NCBI RefSeq assembly: GCF_000220705.2
Contig: NZ_CP023202.1
Coordinates: forward strand, 2,914,001-2,978,000
Direction of reading: 5' to 3'
From: Streptomyces xinghaiensis S187
GTDB taxonomy: Bacteria > Actinomycetota > Actinomycetes > Streptomycetales > Streptomycetaceae
DNA: 64,000 nt
Within the stretch, counting starts at the first letter, position 1; each line of letters begins with the position of its first letter. Below the pieces are notes generated by a model. That model ran no database searches. It saw nothing but the letters and a program-made list of their open reading frames with translations, and was not told where the DNA came from. The position numbers and the translations under genes were made by a program. Of the stretch, positions 34,159 through 51,155 are shown in pieces.

Positions 34159-34187
34159 CCGCCGCGGACCGTGACGGCCCGCGGCGG
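34159..34187 (-). terminator. Hairpin between fusA and tuf
   Basis: CCGCCGCGGACCGT (34159-34172) pairs with ACGGCCCGCGGCGG (34174-34187) at 13 of 14 positions. The inner bases must open to form a loop. In the fusA-tuf gap it could partially terminate the transcript and allow a separate tuf promoter, which I could not place. Confidence 0.5.
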
Positions 34188-34237
34188 AGATTCCCGCAGC
34201 CTTGTGTGCTCCAGCCTAATAGCTGAGCAGCCTAGTG

Positions 34238-36376
<2,139 letters not shown>

Positions 36377-36414
36377 ATGGCTCAGTCTTCTCTCGGTCTC
36401 GATGTGGGTAGCGA

Positions 36415-36885
36415 CTACCAGCGGTAGTGCGCGAAGGCCTTGTTGGACTCGGCCATCTTGTGGGTGTCCTCGCGGCGCTTCACGGAGGCGCCCAGACCAT
36501 TGCTGGCGTCCAGGAGCTCGTTCATGAGCCGCTCGGTCATGGTCTTCTCCCGGCGGGCGCGGGAGTAGCCGACGAGCCAGCGCAGCGCGAGGGTGGAGGC
36601 GCGGCCGGGCTTGACCTCGACCGGCACCTGGTAGGTGGCGCCACCGACGCGGCGGGACTTGACCTCAAGCGTCGGCTTGATGTTCTCCAGAGCGCGCTTC
36701 AGCGTGATGACCGGGTCGTTGCCGGTCTTCTCGCGGAGGCCCTCCATGGCGCCGTAGACGATGCGCTCGGCGGTGGAGCGCTTGCCGTTCAGCAGCACCT
36801 TGTTGATCAGCGACGTCACCAGAGGAGAACCGTAGACCGGGTCGATGATGACCGGGCGCTTCGGGGCGGGGCCCTTACGAGGCAT
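36415..36885 (-). CDS. rpsG: 30S ribosomal protein S7
   Basis: This 156-residue protein starts MPRKGPAPKRPVIIDPVYGS and contains RRVGGATYQVPVEVKPGRAS and ends FAHYRW. S7 nucleates the 30S head and in E. coli represses str operon translation. It starts 2 bases after rpsL ends. Confidence 0.97.
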   Translation of the reverse strand: MPRKGPAPKRPVIIDPVYGSPLVTSLINKVLLNGKRSTAERIVYGAMEGLREKTGNDPVITLKRALENIKPTLEVKSRRVGGATYQVPVEVKPGRASTLALRWLVGYSRARREKTMTERLMNELLDASNGLGASVKRREDTHKMAESNKAFAHYRW

Positions 36886-36887
36886 GC

Positions 36888-37259
36888 TTACTTCTCCTTC
36901 TTGGCGCCGTAGCGGCTGCGGGCCTGCTTGCGGTTCTTGACACCCTGGGTGTCGAGAGAGCCGCGGATGATCTTGTAGCGAACACCCGGCAGGTCCTTCA
37001 CACGGCCACCACGCACGAGCACGATGGAGTGCTCCTGCAGGTTGTGTCCCTCACCCGGGATGTAAGCGGTGACCTCGATGCCGCTGGTGAGACGCACACG
37101 TGCGACCTTACGCAGGGCCGAGTTCGGCTTCTTGGGGGTGGTGGTGAACACACGCGTGCAGACGCCGCGCCGCTGAGGGGATCCCTCGAGCGCGGGCGTC
37201 TTGTTCTTCTCGACCTTGTCCTGCCGGCCCTTGCGGACCAGCTGCTGGATCGTAGGCAC
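36888..37259 (-). CDS. rpsL: 30S ribosomal protein S12
   Basis: This 123-residue protein starts from GTG (GGAGAAAC site) and reads PTIQQLVRKGRQDKVEKNK. The streptomycin-target loop TTTPKKPNSALRK and VRGGRVKDLPGVRY keep their lysines, so the gene looks streptomycin-sensitive. It heads the str operon. The leader carries an element shared with rpsJ. Confidence 0.97.
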   Translation of the reverse strand: MPTIQQLVRKGRQDKVEKNKTPALEGSPQRRGVCTRVFTTTPKKPNSALRKVARVRLTSGIEVTAYIPGEGHNLQEHSIVLVRGGRVKDLPGVRYKIIRGSLDTQGVKNRKQARSRYGAKKEK

Positions 37260-37686
37260 CGTTTCTCCGGTTTCTGTGTGCCGTCTCGTTAAAGCTAACC
37301 TGGGGTTTTGTACGGATTCCCGACCACTTCCCCGACCCACGCGGTCGGGTGTGTCGAAGCTGCGGACTTCCTGCGGGGCAGTCAGGACACAGAATTCGGT
37401 GTCGTGGACCGTAACGGTCTCCGGCCCCCGGACGTGAGGCACTCTCCCTGCCGGTGGCGGGGCGAAATGCGCGCACGGGGGCCCAGGGACACCCCAGGCA
37501 CAAGGTCAGAGCGTACCTACCGCATGGGCTCCGGTCAAAACAAGTCCGCGCGGGCAGTCGAGCGACGGACGGACGAGTTGATCCGCCCTCACCGCCCCCA
37601 CCGCCTTCCCGTCCGGCGACCCGCACCCCGGGCCCGTCCGGCCCGGTGAGAGCCCGTGAGGGTGCTCCGGTGCCCGGTGCCGGCGC
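37260..37686. other. Leader and control region of the str operon
   Basis: These 427 bases hold no supported gene. On the minus strand they contain the shared inverted-repeat element (37331-37356) and, closer to rpsL, the AT-richer stretch GGTTAGCTTTAACGAG with a possible -10 box TAGCTT but no good -35 box. The promoter cannot be fixed from sequence alone. Confidence 0.55.
37331..37356 (-). promoter_or_regulatory. Inverted-repeat leader element shared with rpsJ
   Basis: On the minus strand it reads CGACACAC, then CCGACC-GCGTG-GGTCGG, 72 bases before the rpsL start. It matches the rpsJ element at 26555-26580 in 24 of 26 positions. Confidence 0.6.
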
Positions 37687-38241
37687 TCAGGCCGCGGCAG
37701 CCACCAGCAGCAGGATGAAGAACAGGCCGAACGCTATGGACAGCCAGCCGATGACGATCCCCGCCGTGGCGAAGCCCTCACCGCCCTCCCCCGTCCTGCG
37801 GATCTCGGCGCGCGCCTTGTGGCCCAGGATCACCGCCGGGATGGCCGTCAGACCCCAGGTCATCGGGGAGAGGATCCCGCAGACCAGGGCGCCGGTGGCG
37901 CTGCCGTTCGTCCGGGTCGGCATGGGCGGCGCGGGCAGGAACGTCGGCGGGACCACCGCGTGCACCGGCGCCGGGAAGCTCTGGGGCACCGGCCCCTGCG
38001 GCAGATCCGCGACGATGGCCTGCAACTGGCCGTGCGTCTGCGCCTGGTAGGCCCGGCCGATCCGCTGCTCGTACTCCCCCTGGGAGAGCCGCCCCTCGGC
38101 GAAGCCGGCCTTGAGCACGTCCACCGCGCGCTCCCGGTCCGCGTCGGAGGCGCGCATCACCGACATCTGCGGAAGGTGCACGGGCTGAGCCGGCTGCATG
38201 TGCTGTGGGGGCTTGCCCCCCTGCCACGGTTCGAATGTCAC
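37687..38241 (-). CDS. DUF1707 and DUF4190 domain membrane protein
   Basis: The 184-residue protein starts from GTG. Residues about 27-82 (MRASDADRERAVDVLKAGF, GRLSQGEYEQRIGRAYQA) form a DUF1707 domain, common at the N-terminus of actinobacterial membrane proteins. A proline-rich linker follows, then two helices in a DUF4190 module (GALVCGILSPMTWGLTAIPA, GIVIGWLSIAFGLFFILLL). The function of both domains is unknown. It stands between the str operon and rpoC and is transcribed separately. Confidence 0.85.
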   Translation of the reverse strand: MTFEPWQGGKPPQHMQPAQPVHLPQMSVMRASDADRERAVDVLKAGFAEGRLSQGEYEQRIGRAYQAQTHGQLQAIVADLPQGPVPQSFPAPVHAVVPPTFLPAPPMPTRTNGSATGALVCGILSPMTWGLTAIPAVILGHKARAEIRRTGEGGEGFATAGIVIGWLSIAFGLFFILLLVAAAA

Positions 38242-38350
38242 CGCAGAACCTCCCCGTCTCGCCGCGTCTCCCCCTCATCATCCCCGACGCAGGGCGGCGC
38301 CGGGGAGTTCCGGTGGGGCGGTTCTCACCACGGCCCCCGGCAACGCCGCA

Positions 38351-38380
38351 GGGCGGCCACTCCGCGGGGAGTGGCCGCCC
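38351..38380 (-). terminator. Terminator of rpoBC
   Basis: GGGCGGCCACTCC (38351-38363) is a perfect complement of 38368-38380 with the loop GCGG. It lies about 20 bases after the rpoC stop. Confidence 0.8.
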
Positions 38381-38400
38381 TGGAAGACGCAGACCGGGGC

Positions 38401-42306
<3,906 letters not shown>

Positions 42307-42446
42307 TTTGTCGTCAATCCCTCTTTCGGGGTTTGTCGCCGCTGCCGAGGGGGGCGCCTGCCGGCTGCGGCTGTGTCTTCATCGTGGTCTGGACGGTCCG
42401 GGCCGGCCGGGCCCGCCGCACTGGGCAGCGGGTCCCGGCCCGACCG

Positions 42447-45929
<3,483 letters not shown>

Positions 45930-46101
45930 GAGGGGGTCCTTCCGAGGGCTCGGACTCACTACGCGCGTACCGGCCCCGTTCCGTGCGCGGAGAAGACGTC
46001 CCAGGTCAGATCCCTGGTCCGGGGAGTCTTCAGCAGCTTTCGAGAACGGGTCATGCCCCTGGTGACGGGCAGAGGGCAGCTAACAGGCAGCGCAAAGGGT
46101 C

Positions 46102-46130
46102 AGTGTAGCCACAAGGCACACTGATGTCCA
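46102..46130 (-). promoter_or_regulatory. Promoter of rpoBC
   Basis: On the minus strand TGGACA (46130-46125, five of six matches to TTGACA) and TACACT (46107-46102) are 17 bases apart. The start would be near 46096. Confidence 0.65.
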
Positions 46131-46452
46131 GAGCAGATTTCCGGAGACCGGCGCAGTACCACTCTCTCCCTCCGGGAAGTGACGGCCGCCCCCTCGGAAA
46201 AGGGGCCGCACTTCGTTGTTCCTCACGCTGTCCAACGCCTGCGGCAAGGTTTCCCACTTCGTACGCGATCCATGCATCGAACCCGGGATCGATGTCGCGG
46301 CGCGTGGAGAGAATCGCGTGCCGCGGTGCCGTACGTCAAGGCCCCCGCCCCGCGGAGATCGTTGCGGAGGCACCGCCGGAGCAGCGGTGATCACCATACC
46401 CGCAGGATCCGGCAGGGCAAGGACGCCCGCCACACCGGTCCCGGAGAACGCC

Positions 46453-46486
46453 CGAGGGCGGCCACCCGTGCGGGTGGCCGCCCTCG
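46453..46486 (-). terminator. Terminator of rplJL
   Basis: CGAGGGCGGCCACCCG (46453-46468) is perfectly complementary over 16 bp to 46471-46486, with a tiny loop. It lies 57 bases after the rplL stop. Read-through into rpoB is likely limited. Confidence 0.8.
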
Positions 46487-46542
46487 TGTACGGACCCGGA
46501 GCGGACGGCCTCTCACGAGGCGTCCGCTTCAGGCCGCAGGGG

Positions 46543-46932
46543 TCACTTGACCTCGACGGAGGCGCCGGCGCCCTTGAGGGACTCGGCGGCCTTGTCGGCC
46601 TGCTCCTTGCTGACCTTCTCGAGGACGGGCTTCGGGGCGCCGTCGACGAGGTCCTTGGCCTCCTTCAGACCCAGCGAGGTCAGCTCGCGCACGACCTTGA
46701 TGACCTGGATCTTCTTGTCACCGGCGCCGGTGAGGACGACGTCGAACTCGTCCTTCTCCTCGGGGGCCTCGGCGGCACCACCGGCGGCGGCACCGCCGGC
46801 AGCGGCGACGGCGACCGGGGCGGCGGCCTCGACGTCGAACTTCTCCTCGAAGGCCTTCACGAACTCGGAGAGCTCGATGAGGGTCATCTCGCTGAACTGC
46901 TCGAGCAGGTCTTCCTGGGACAGCTTCGCCAT
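46543..46932 (-). CDS. rplL: 50S ribosomal protein L7/L12
   Basis: This 129-residue stalk protein has the N-terminal dimer domain (KLSQEDLLEQFSEMTLIELS), an Ala/Gly hinge at about 38-60 and the C-terminal domain (KIQVIKVVRELTSLGLKEAK) that recruits GTPase factors. It follows rplJ by 99 bases. Confidence 0.97.
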   Translation of the reverse strand: MAKLSQEDLLEQFSEMTLIELSEFVKAFEEKFDVEAAAPVAVAAAGGAAAGGAAEAPEEKDEFDVVLTGAGDKKIQVIKVVRELTSLGLKEAKDLVDGAPKPVLEKVSKEQADKAAESLKGAGASVEVK

Positions 46933-47031
46933 GATGGCGTCCTTCCACTCATTCGGCAGGTGCCGGATCTACATTTCGGCGGGCGTGCGCCTGGCGGCGT
47001 TACTTCACGGGCCCGCTGCGACCGCGTCCTC

Positions 47032-47592
47032 TTACTCGGCGGACTCGGCCTCGGCGGGAGCCGGCGTACCGGCACCGCCCTGCTCGACCTTGCTGCGAAG
47101 GGCGTCCGCGGTGCGGACGAACTTCGAGAGCGGGGCCTGGAAGGTCGCCGCGGCCTTGGCCATGGACGCCTTCATGCCACCGGCCAGCTTGGCGAGCAGC
47201 ACCTCGCGGGACTCGAGGTCCGCAAGCTTCTTGAACTCGTCGGCGGACAGCGCCTTGCCGTCAAGGACACCGCCCTTGATGACGAGACTGGGGTTGTCCT
47301 TGGCGAAGTCACGGAGACCCTTCGCCGCCGCGACCGGGTCACCGGTCACGAAGGCCACGGCCGACGAACCCGCGAACAGGTCGTCGATCGTCGTGATCCC
47401 GGCTTCGTTAGCCGCGATCTTGGTCAGCGTGTTCTTCACCACACGGTACTGAGCGTTCTCACCGAGCGAACGGCGCAGCTCCTTGAGCTGAGCCACGGTG
47501 AGACCGGTGTACGCGGTCACAACGGCCGCGTTGGAGTTCTGGAACTTGTCCTTCATCTCCTCGACGGCATCGACCTTGTCGGGCCTCGCCAT
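47032..47592 (-). CDS. rplJ: 50S ribosomal protein L10
   Basis: This 186-residue protein starts MARPDKVDAVEEMKDKFQNS and contains AYTGLTVAQLKELRRSLGEN and VKNTLTKIAANEAG. Its tail binds L7/L12. The ATG at 47592 follows GGAAGGAGG. In other bacteria L10 binds its own leader to repress rplJL, and the long leader here fits that. Confidence 0.97.
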   Translation of the reverse strand: MARPDKVDAVEEMKDKFQNSNAAVVTAYTGLTVAQLKELRRSLGENAQYRVVKNTLTKIAANEAGITTIDDLFAGSSAVAFVTGDPVAAAKGLRDFAKDNPSLVIKGGVLDGKALSADEFKKLADLESREVLLAKLAGGMKASMAKAAATFQAPLSKFVRTADALRSKVEQGGAGTPAPAEAESAE

Positions 47593-47870
47593 GAGCCTCG
47601 GCCTCCTTCCGGGTGATGATCCTCGACTGACCTCACGATCAGCCGCACACGTCGCCGGACCGCCCGCATCGGGCACGCGAAGAAGGGGGCTCAACAAAAA
47701 CGAAACGCCCCGGTGCAGGCGCACGGGGCGTGACTCGACCACGAAAACCCATCGGGCTCCGGGGGAGTCTCTCCTCATTCACCTGCACGGGCCGTCCGCG
47801 GAAGCGGATCCTTCGGCCACCGCACACTCGGGAGCGCACGGCAACGACCAGCGGTCTTTGGCTACGGGTG
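47593..47870 (-). promoter_or_regulatory. Long rplJL leader
   Basis: The leader from the promoter at 47872-47901 to rplJ is about 273 bases. It contains GTGCAGGTGAATGAGGAG about 140-160 bases upstream of rplJ, a piece reminiscent of L10-binding leaders, then the terminator-like hairpin at 47693-47731. I cannot align it to the known L10 leader family without a search. The remaining 170 bases up to rplA hold only the rplKA terminator. Confidence 0.5.
47693..47731 (-). terminator. Possible attenuator in the rplJL leader
   Basis: On the minus strand ACGCCCC-GTGC (47731-47721) pairs with GCAC-C-GGGGCGT (47716-47705) and is followed at once by TTTCGTTTTTG (47704-47694). The U-tract is unusual in Streptomyces and makes this look like an intrinsic terminator. 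It lies 101 bases or more before rplJ but downstream of its promoter. Confidence 0.6.
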
Positions 47871-47871
47871 A

Positions 47872-47901
47872 AGCGTACGCGGACGGCACGCGTCCAGGCA
47901 A
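47872..47901 (-). promoter_or_regulatory. Promoter of rplJL
   Basis: On the minus strand TTGCCT (47901-47896) and TACGCT (47877-47872) are 18 bases apart, an excellent match to the housekeeping consensus. The start would be near 47865. Confidence 0.7.
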
Positions 47902-47970
47902 ATCGGAACGTCACCGGCTCCCGTGCCGGCACCGTACGGGCGGCCCGTGGCCCGTGACGACGGCGCACGG

Positions 47971-48008
47971 ACCGGGCCCCGCACCTCCGGAGAGATGCGG
48001 GGCCCGGT
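47971..48008 (-). terminator. Terminator of rplKA
   Basis: ACCGGGCCCCGCA (47971-47983) is perfectly complementary over 13 bp to 47996-48008, with a 12-base loop. It lies 30 bases after the rplA stop. Confidence 0.8.
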
Positions 48009-48037
48009 CGCTCGCAGCGCGTCGCTGCCGCCGTCGG

Positions 48038-48754
48038 TCAGACGGCGGCCTCCTCCTCCAGGAGGTTGCGGGTGCGGTTGGAGTCCAGCTGGATGCCGGG
48101 GCCCATCGTGGTGCTCAGGGTGGCCTTCTTGATGTAGCGGCCCTTGGCGGCGGACGGCTTGAGGCGGTTGATCTCCTCCAGCGCGGCGCCGTAGTTCTCC
48201 ACGAGCTGCTTCTCATCGAAGGAGAGCTTGCCGATGATGAAGTGGAGGTTCGCGTGCTTGTCGACACGGAACTCGATCTTGCCGCCCTTGATCTCGGTCA
48301 CGGCCTTGGCCACGTCCGGGGTCACGGTGCCGGTCTTCGGGTTCGGCATCAGGCCACGGGGACCGAGCACGCGGCCCAGGCGGCCGACCTTGCCCATGAG
48401 GTCCGGGGTGGCGACGACGGCGTCGAAGTCCAGCCGGCCCTTGGAGACCTCGTCGATCAGTTCGTCGGAGCCGACGATGTCGGCGCCCGCGGCCTCCGCG
48501 GCCGCTGCACGCTCACCGGTCGCGAAGACCAGGACCCGGGCGGTCTTGCCGGTGCCGTGCGGCAGGTTCACGGTGCCGCGCACCATCTGGTCGGCCTTGC
48601 GCGGGTCGACACCCAGGCGCATGGCGACCTCGACGGTCGCGTCGAACTTGGTGGGAGAGGTCTCCTTGGCCAGACGGACGGCCTCGAGCGGGGCGTAGAG
48701 CTTGCCCGTCTCGATCTTGGCGTCCGCAGCGCGGAGGGACTTGCTGCGCTTCAC
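48038..48754 (-). CDS. rplA: 50S ribosomal protein L1
   Basis: This 238-residue protein starts (GTG, GAGGAG site) KRSKSLRAADAKIETGKLYA and has the L1 motif GRVLGPRGLMPNPKTGTVT. L1 moves the exit tRNA and in E. coli represses the rplKA mRNA. It follows rplK by 91 bases. Confidence 0.97.
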   Translation of the reverse strand: MKRSKSLRAADAKIETGKLYAPLEAVRLAKETSPTKFDATVEVAMRLGVDPRKADQMVRGTVNLPHGTGKTARVLVFATGERAAAAEAAGADIVGSDELIDEVSKGRLDFDAVVATPDLMGKVGRLGRVLGPRGLMPNPKTGTVTPDVAKAVTEIKGGKIEFRVDKHANLHFIIGKLSFDEKQLVENYGAALEEINRLKPSAAKGRYIKKATLSTTMGPGIQLDSNRTRNLLEEEAAV

Positions 48755-48845
48755 TGCTGCTCCTCGGGTTCTTGGGAGTCGTGGTGCGGGCCGCGCCGGC
48801 CCTTCCACGGTGACGGTGCGAGGGGGCCCTCGACCGGGACGGGCG

Positions 48846-49280
48846 TCAGCCCTCGACCGTGACGCCCATGGAACGGGCGGTGCCGGCGATGATCTTCTCC
48901 GCGGCGTCCAGGTCGTTGGCGTTGAGGTCGGGCATCTTGGTGGTGGCGATCTCGCGCACCTGGTCGCGGGTGATCTTGGCGACCTTCTTGACGTGCGGCT
49001 CGCCGGAGCCCTTGTCCACGCCCGCGGCCTTGAGGATCAGCTTCGCGGCCGGCGGGGTCTTCGTCACGAAGGTGAAGGAGCGGTCCTCGTAGACCGTGAT
49101 CTCCACCGGCACGACCATCCCGCGCTGCGACTCGGTCGCGGCGTTGTAGGCCTTGCAGAACTCCATGATGTTGACGCCGTGCTGGCCCAGCGCGGGGCCG
49201 ACCGGCGGGGCCGGGTTGGCGGCGCCGGCCTGGATCTGGAGCTTGATCAGCCCCGTGACCTTCTTCTTCTTGGGAGGCAT
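48846..49280 (-). CDS. rplK: 50S ribosomal protein L11
   Basis: This 144-residue protein has the Pro-rich N-terminal domain (ANPAPPVGPALGQHGVNIME) and the C-terminal domain that binds the thiostrepton-target RNA. It is needed for the stringent response through RelA, and the conserved prolines are intact. It heads the rplKA pair. Confidence 0.97.
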   Translation of the reverse strand: MPPKKKKVTGLIKLQIQAGAANPAPPVGPALGQHGVNIMEFCKAYNAATESQRGMVVPVEITVYEDRSFTFVTKTPPAAKLILKAAGVDKGSGEPHVKKVAKITRDQVREIATTKMPDLNANDLDAAEKIIAGTARSMGVTVEG

Positions 49281-49349
49281 TGCTCTCTCCGGGTCCTAGT
49301 GAGAGGTTTCCGCCCCGGTCCGGTCATCCGGACGGAGGCATACCGCACC

Positions 49350-49377
49350 ACGATAACGGGTATGACAGTGCGGCCAA
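49350..49377 (-). promoter_or_regulatory. Promoter of rplKA
   Basis: On the minus strand TTGGCC (49377-49372) and TATCGT (49355-49350) are 16 bases apart. The -35 box overlaps the T-tract that follows the nusG terminator. The start would be near 49343, 62 bases before rplK. Confidence 0.45.
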
Positions 49378-49385
49378 AAACCGAG

Positions 49386-49445
49386 CAGGTCAGACGGTTC
49401 TCCGTGATCCCGCGTGCGGGATGTTCCGGAGAGCCGTCCGACCTG
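49386..49445 (-). terminator. Terminator of secE-nusG
   Basis: Arms at 49386-49404 and 49427-49445 pair at about 17 of 19 positions, and an inner ATCCCGCGTGCGGGAT hairpin sits in the loop. On the minus strand a TTTTT run follows within a few bases. Confidence 0.75.
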
Positions 49446-49483
49446 TTCGGAAGCTGCCGGGCGCGGCCCCGTGGGCCGGGCGC

Positions 49484-50368
49484 CTAGTTCTTCTGGATCT
49501 GGTCGAAGCTCAGCTCGACCGGGGTCTCGCGGCCGAAGATCTCGACCAGGCCCTTGACCTTCTTCGAGTCGGCGTTGATCTCGTTGATGGTGGCCTGGAG
49601 GGTGGCGAACGGGCCGTCGGTGACGGTGACCGAGTCGCCGACCTCGAAGTCCAGCACCTGCACCTCGAGCTTGCGGCTGGGCGCCGGGACGCCGGCTTCC
49701 TCGGCCGCGGCCTTGGCGGCCTTCTCCTCGGCCTCCGGGGCGAGCATCTTGACGATCTCGTCCAGCGTCAGCGGGTACGGGTCGTAGGCGTTGCCCACGA
49801 AGCCCGTGACGCCGGGGGTGTTCCGGACGACGCCCCAGGACTCGTTCGTCAGGTCCATGCGCACCAGCACATAGCCGGGGAGCTTGTTCTGGCGGACGTT
49901 CTTCCGCTCCCCGTTCTTGATCTGGACGATCTCTTCCTCGGGGACCTCGGCCTGGTAGATGAACTCCTCGACGTTGAGCGAGACGGCGCGCTGCTCCAGG
50001 TTGGCCTTCACGCGCTTCTCGTAGCCCGCGTAGGTGTGGATCACGTACCACTCGCCGGGGAGGGCGCGCAGCTCACGGCGGAGTTCCTCGACCGGGTCGG
50101 CCTCGGGCTCCTCGGCAGCGGCGGGCTCGGCGGAGGTCGTGTCCGCGCCCTCCGCTTCGGCGGGCGCGGGGGACTCCGCGGGCTCGGCCGGCTCGGCGGG
50201 CGCCTCCGCGGCGGCGGGCTCCGGGGTCTTCCCGGCCTCCGCGGCCGGTGCGGTGTCCTCGGTGCCGTCGCCGACCGTGTCCGGTGCAGCCTGGGCCGCC
50301 TCGGCCGTCGCCGCAGCCTCTTCGCCCTGGTCGGGCTCGATGGCGTCGTTCAGGTTCGGGTCAGACAC
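49484..50368 (-). CDS. nusG: Transcription termination/antitermination factor NusG
   Basis: The 294-residue protein has the NGN domain at about 112-225 (WYVIHTYAGYEKRVKANLEQ, PGYVLVRMDLTNESWGVVRN) and a KOW domain at about 243-290 (VGDSVTVTDGPFATLQATIN). An acidic, Ala/Pro/Glu-rich extension of about 110 residues precedes the NGN domain. This is typical of streptomycetes and absent from E. coli NusG. NusG couples polymerase to ribosomal S10 and Rho. It follows secE by 73 bases. Confidence 0.96.
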   Translation of the reverse strand: MSDPNLNDAIEPDQGEEAAATAEAAQAAPDTVGDGTEDTAPAAEAGKTPEPAAAEAPAEPAEPAESPAPAEAEGADTTSAEPAAAEEPEADPVEELRRELRALPGEWYVIHTYAGYEKRVKANLEQRAVSLNVEEFIYQAEVPEEEIVQIKNGERKNVRQNKLPGYVLVRMDLTNESWGVVRNTPGVTGFVGNAYDPYPLTLDEIVKMLAPEAEEKAAKAAAEEAGVPAPSRKLEVQVLDFEVGDSVTVTDGPFATLQATINEINADSKKVKGLVEIFGRETPVELSFDQIQKN

Positions 50369-50441
50369 GGTGGCTGCTTCTTCCTGGCTTCAAGGGGTTG
50401 AACATGCGTCGTGGGGCGCCGAGAGCGACGCCGACGCGGGA

Positions 50442-50735
50442 TCAGCCGAAGACGTACTTGACGGCTTCGGCGAATCCAAAGTCAATCACAGTCACCAGGG
50501 CAATCATGATGACGACGAAGATGATCACCACGGTGGTGTAGGTCGTGAGCTGGTTGCGGGTCGGCCAGACGACCTTCCGCAGCTCGGCCACGATCTGCCG
50601 GTAGAAGAGCGCGAGCCGGCCCAGCGGGCCCTTCTTGCCGCGCTTGCCGCCGCGCCGGACCTTCTTCTGCTCGTCCGTCTCGCCGTCGGACCGACCGCTC
50701 TCAGGCGTGTCGATGGAGCCCAGGGCGTCCGTCAC
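50442..50735 (-). CDS. secE: Protein translocase subunit SecE
   Basis: This 97-residue protein starts from GTG, has a charged N-terminal region and the SecE motif FYRQIVAELRKVVWPTRNQL at about 45-64, then a single helix (TTVVIIFVVIMIALVTVIDF). It clamps SecY. Upstream is tRNA-Trp, and secE-nusG form an operon. Confidence 0.96.
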   Translation of the reverse strand: MTDALGSIDTPESGRSDGETDEQKKVRRGGKRGKKGPLGRLALFYRQIVAELRKVVWPTRNQLTTYTTVVIIFVVIMIALVTVIDFGFAEAVKYVFG

Positions 50736-50842
50736 TCGTCCTCACCTGAATCCGGGTCGTGGCCGTGCCGCGCCCGGTGGAGCCGCACGGCGGTGCGTTG
50801 TCGTACGTACCTGCGCACACATCCTGGCGAAGATGCGTGTAG

Positions 50843-50915
50843 CAGGGCCGGAGGGACTTGAACCCCCAACCGCTGGTTTTGGAGACCAGTGCTCTACCAA
50901 TTGAGCTACGACCCT
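50843..50915 (-). tRNA. tRNA-Trp (CCA anticodon)
   Basis: The 73-base cloverleaf has acceptor arms AGGGTCG/CGGCCCT (one G-U pair), the D arm TAGCTCAATTGGTAGAGC, anticodon loop CTCCAAA with CCA, and T arm GGTTCAAGTCC. The 3' CCA is not encoded. It sits 107 bases before secE, the conserved actinobacterial trpT-secE-nusG order. Confidence 0.95.
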
Positions 50916-51143
50916 TTGTCCCCCCAACCTACCGCATCCGGGACGCCCCATGGAGTGGGCGTGACCGGAGCGGCCGTGAGGGCCAACGCCCAGTGAGTGT
51001 ACGTGTTCTGCGGCCGGGCGTCGAACAGGTACCGGTTCCGGCGGCCACGGGGGACCGGCCGCGGCCCTCCACCCGTGCCGGGGGGCGAGGAGGTCCGGGG
51101 AGGGGGATTCCGAATCCTCTACCGTGGCGGGCGGGTCATACGG

Positions 51144-51155
51144 CAGGATTTTGGA
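51144..51155 (+). promoter_or_regulatory. -10-like element next to a start codon
   Basis: CAGGAT (51144-51149) is followed by six bases and the ATG at 51156. CA in place of TA is a common -10 variant. The purine run AGGA could also act as a weak ribosome binding site, so leaderless transcription is only a possibility. Confidence 0.35.

Larger units (their letters stand above)
45930..46542. other. Intergenic region between rplL and rpoB
   Basis: These 613 bases contain the rplL terminator (46453-46486), the rpoB promoter (46102-46130) and a leader of about 166 bases. Open frames here have no coding support. Confidence 0.65.

Noticed and set aside
50916..51155. Expected aminotransferase gene (aspC) between the deaminase and tRNA-Trp-secE, as I recall from S. 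coelicolor
   Set aside because: The 240-base gap holds no such gene. I did not list its absence as a finding because my recollection of the reference order could not be checked here.
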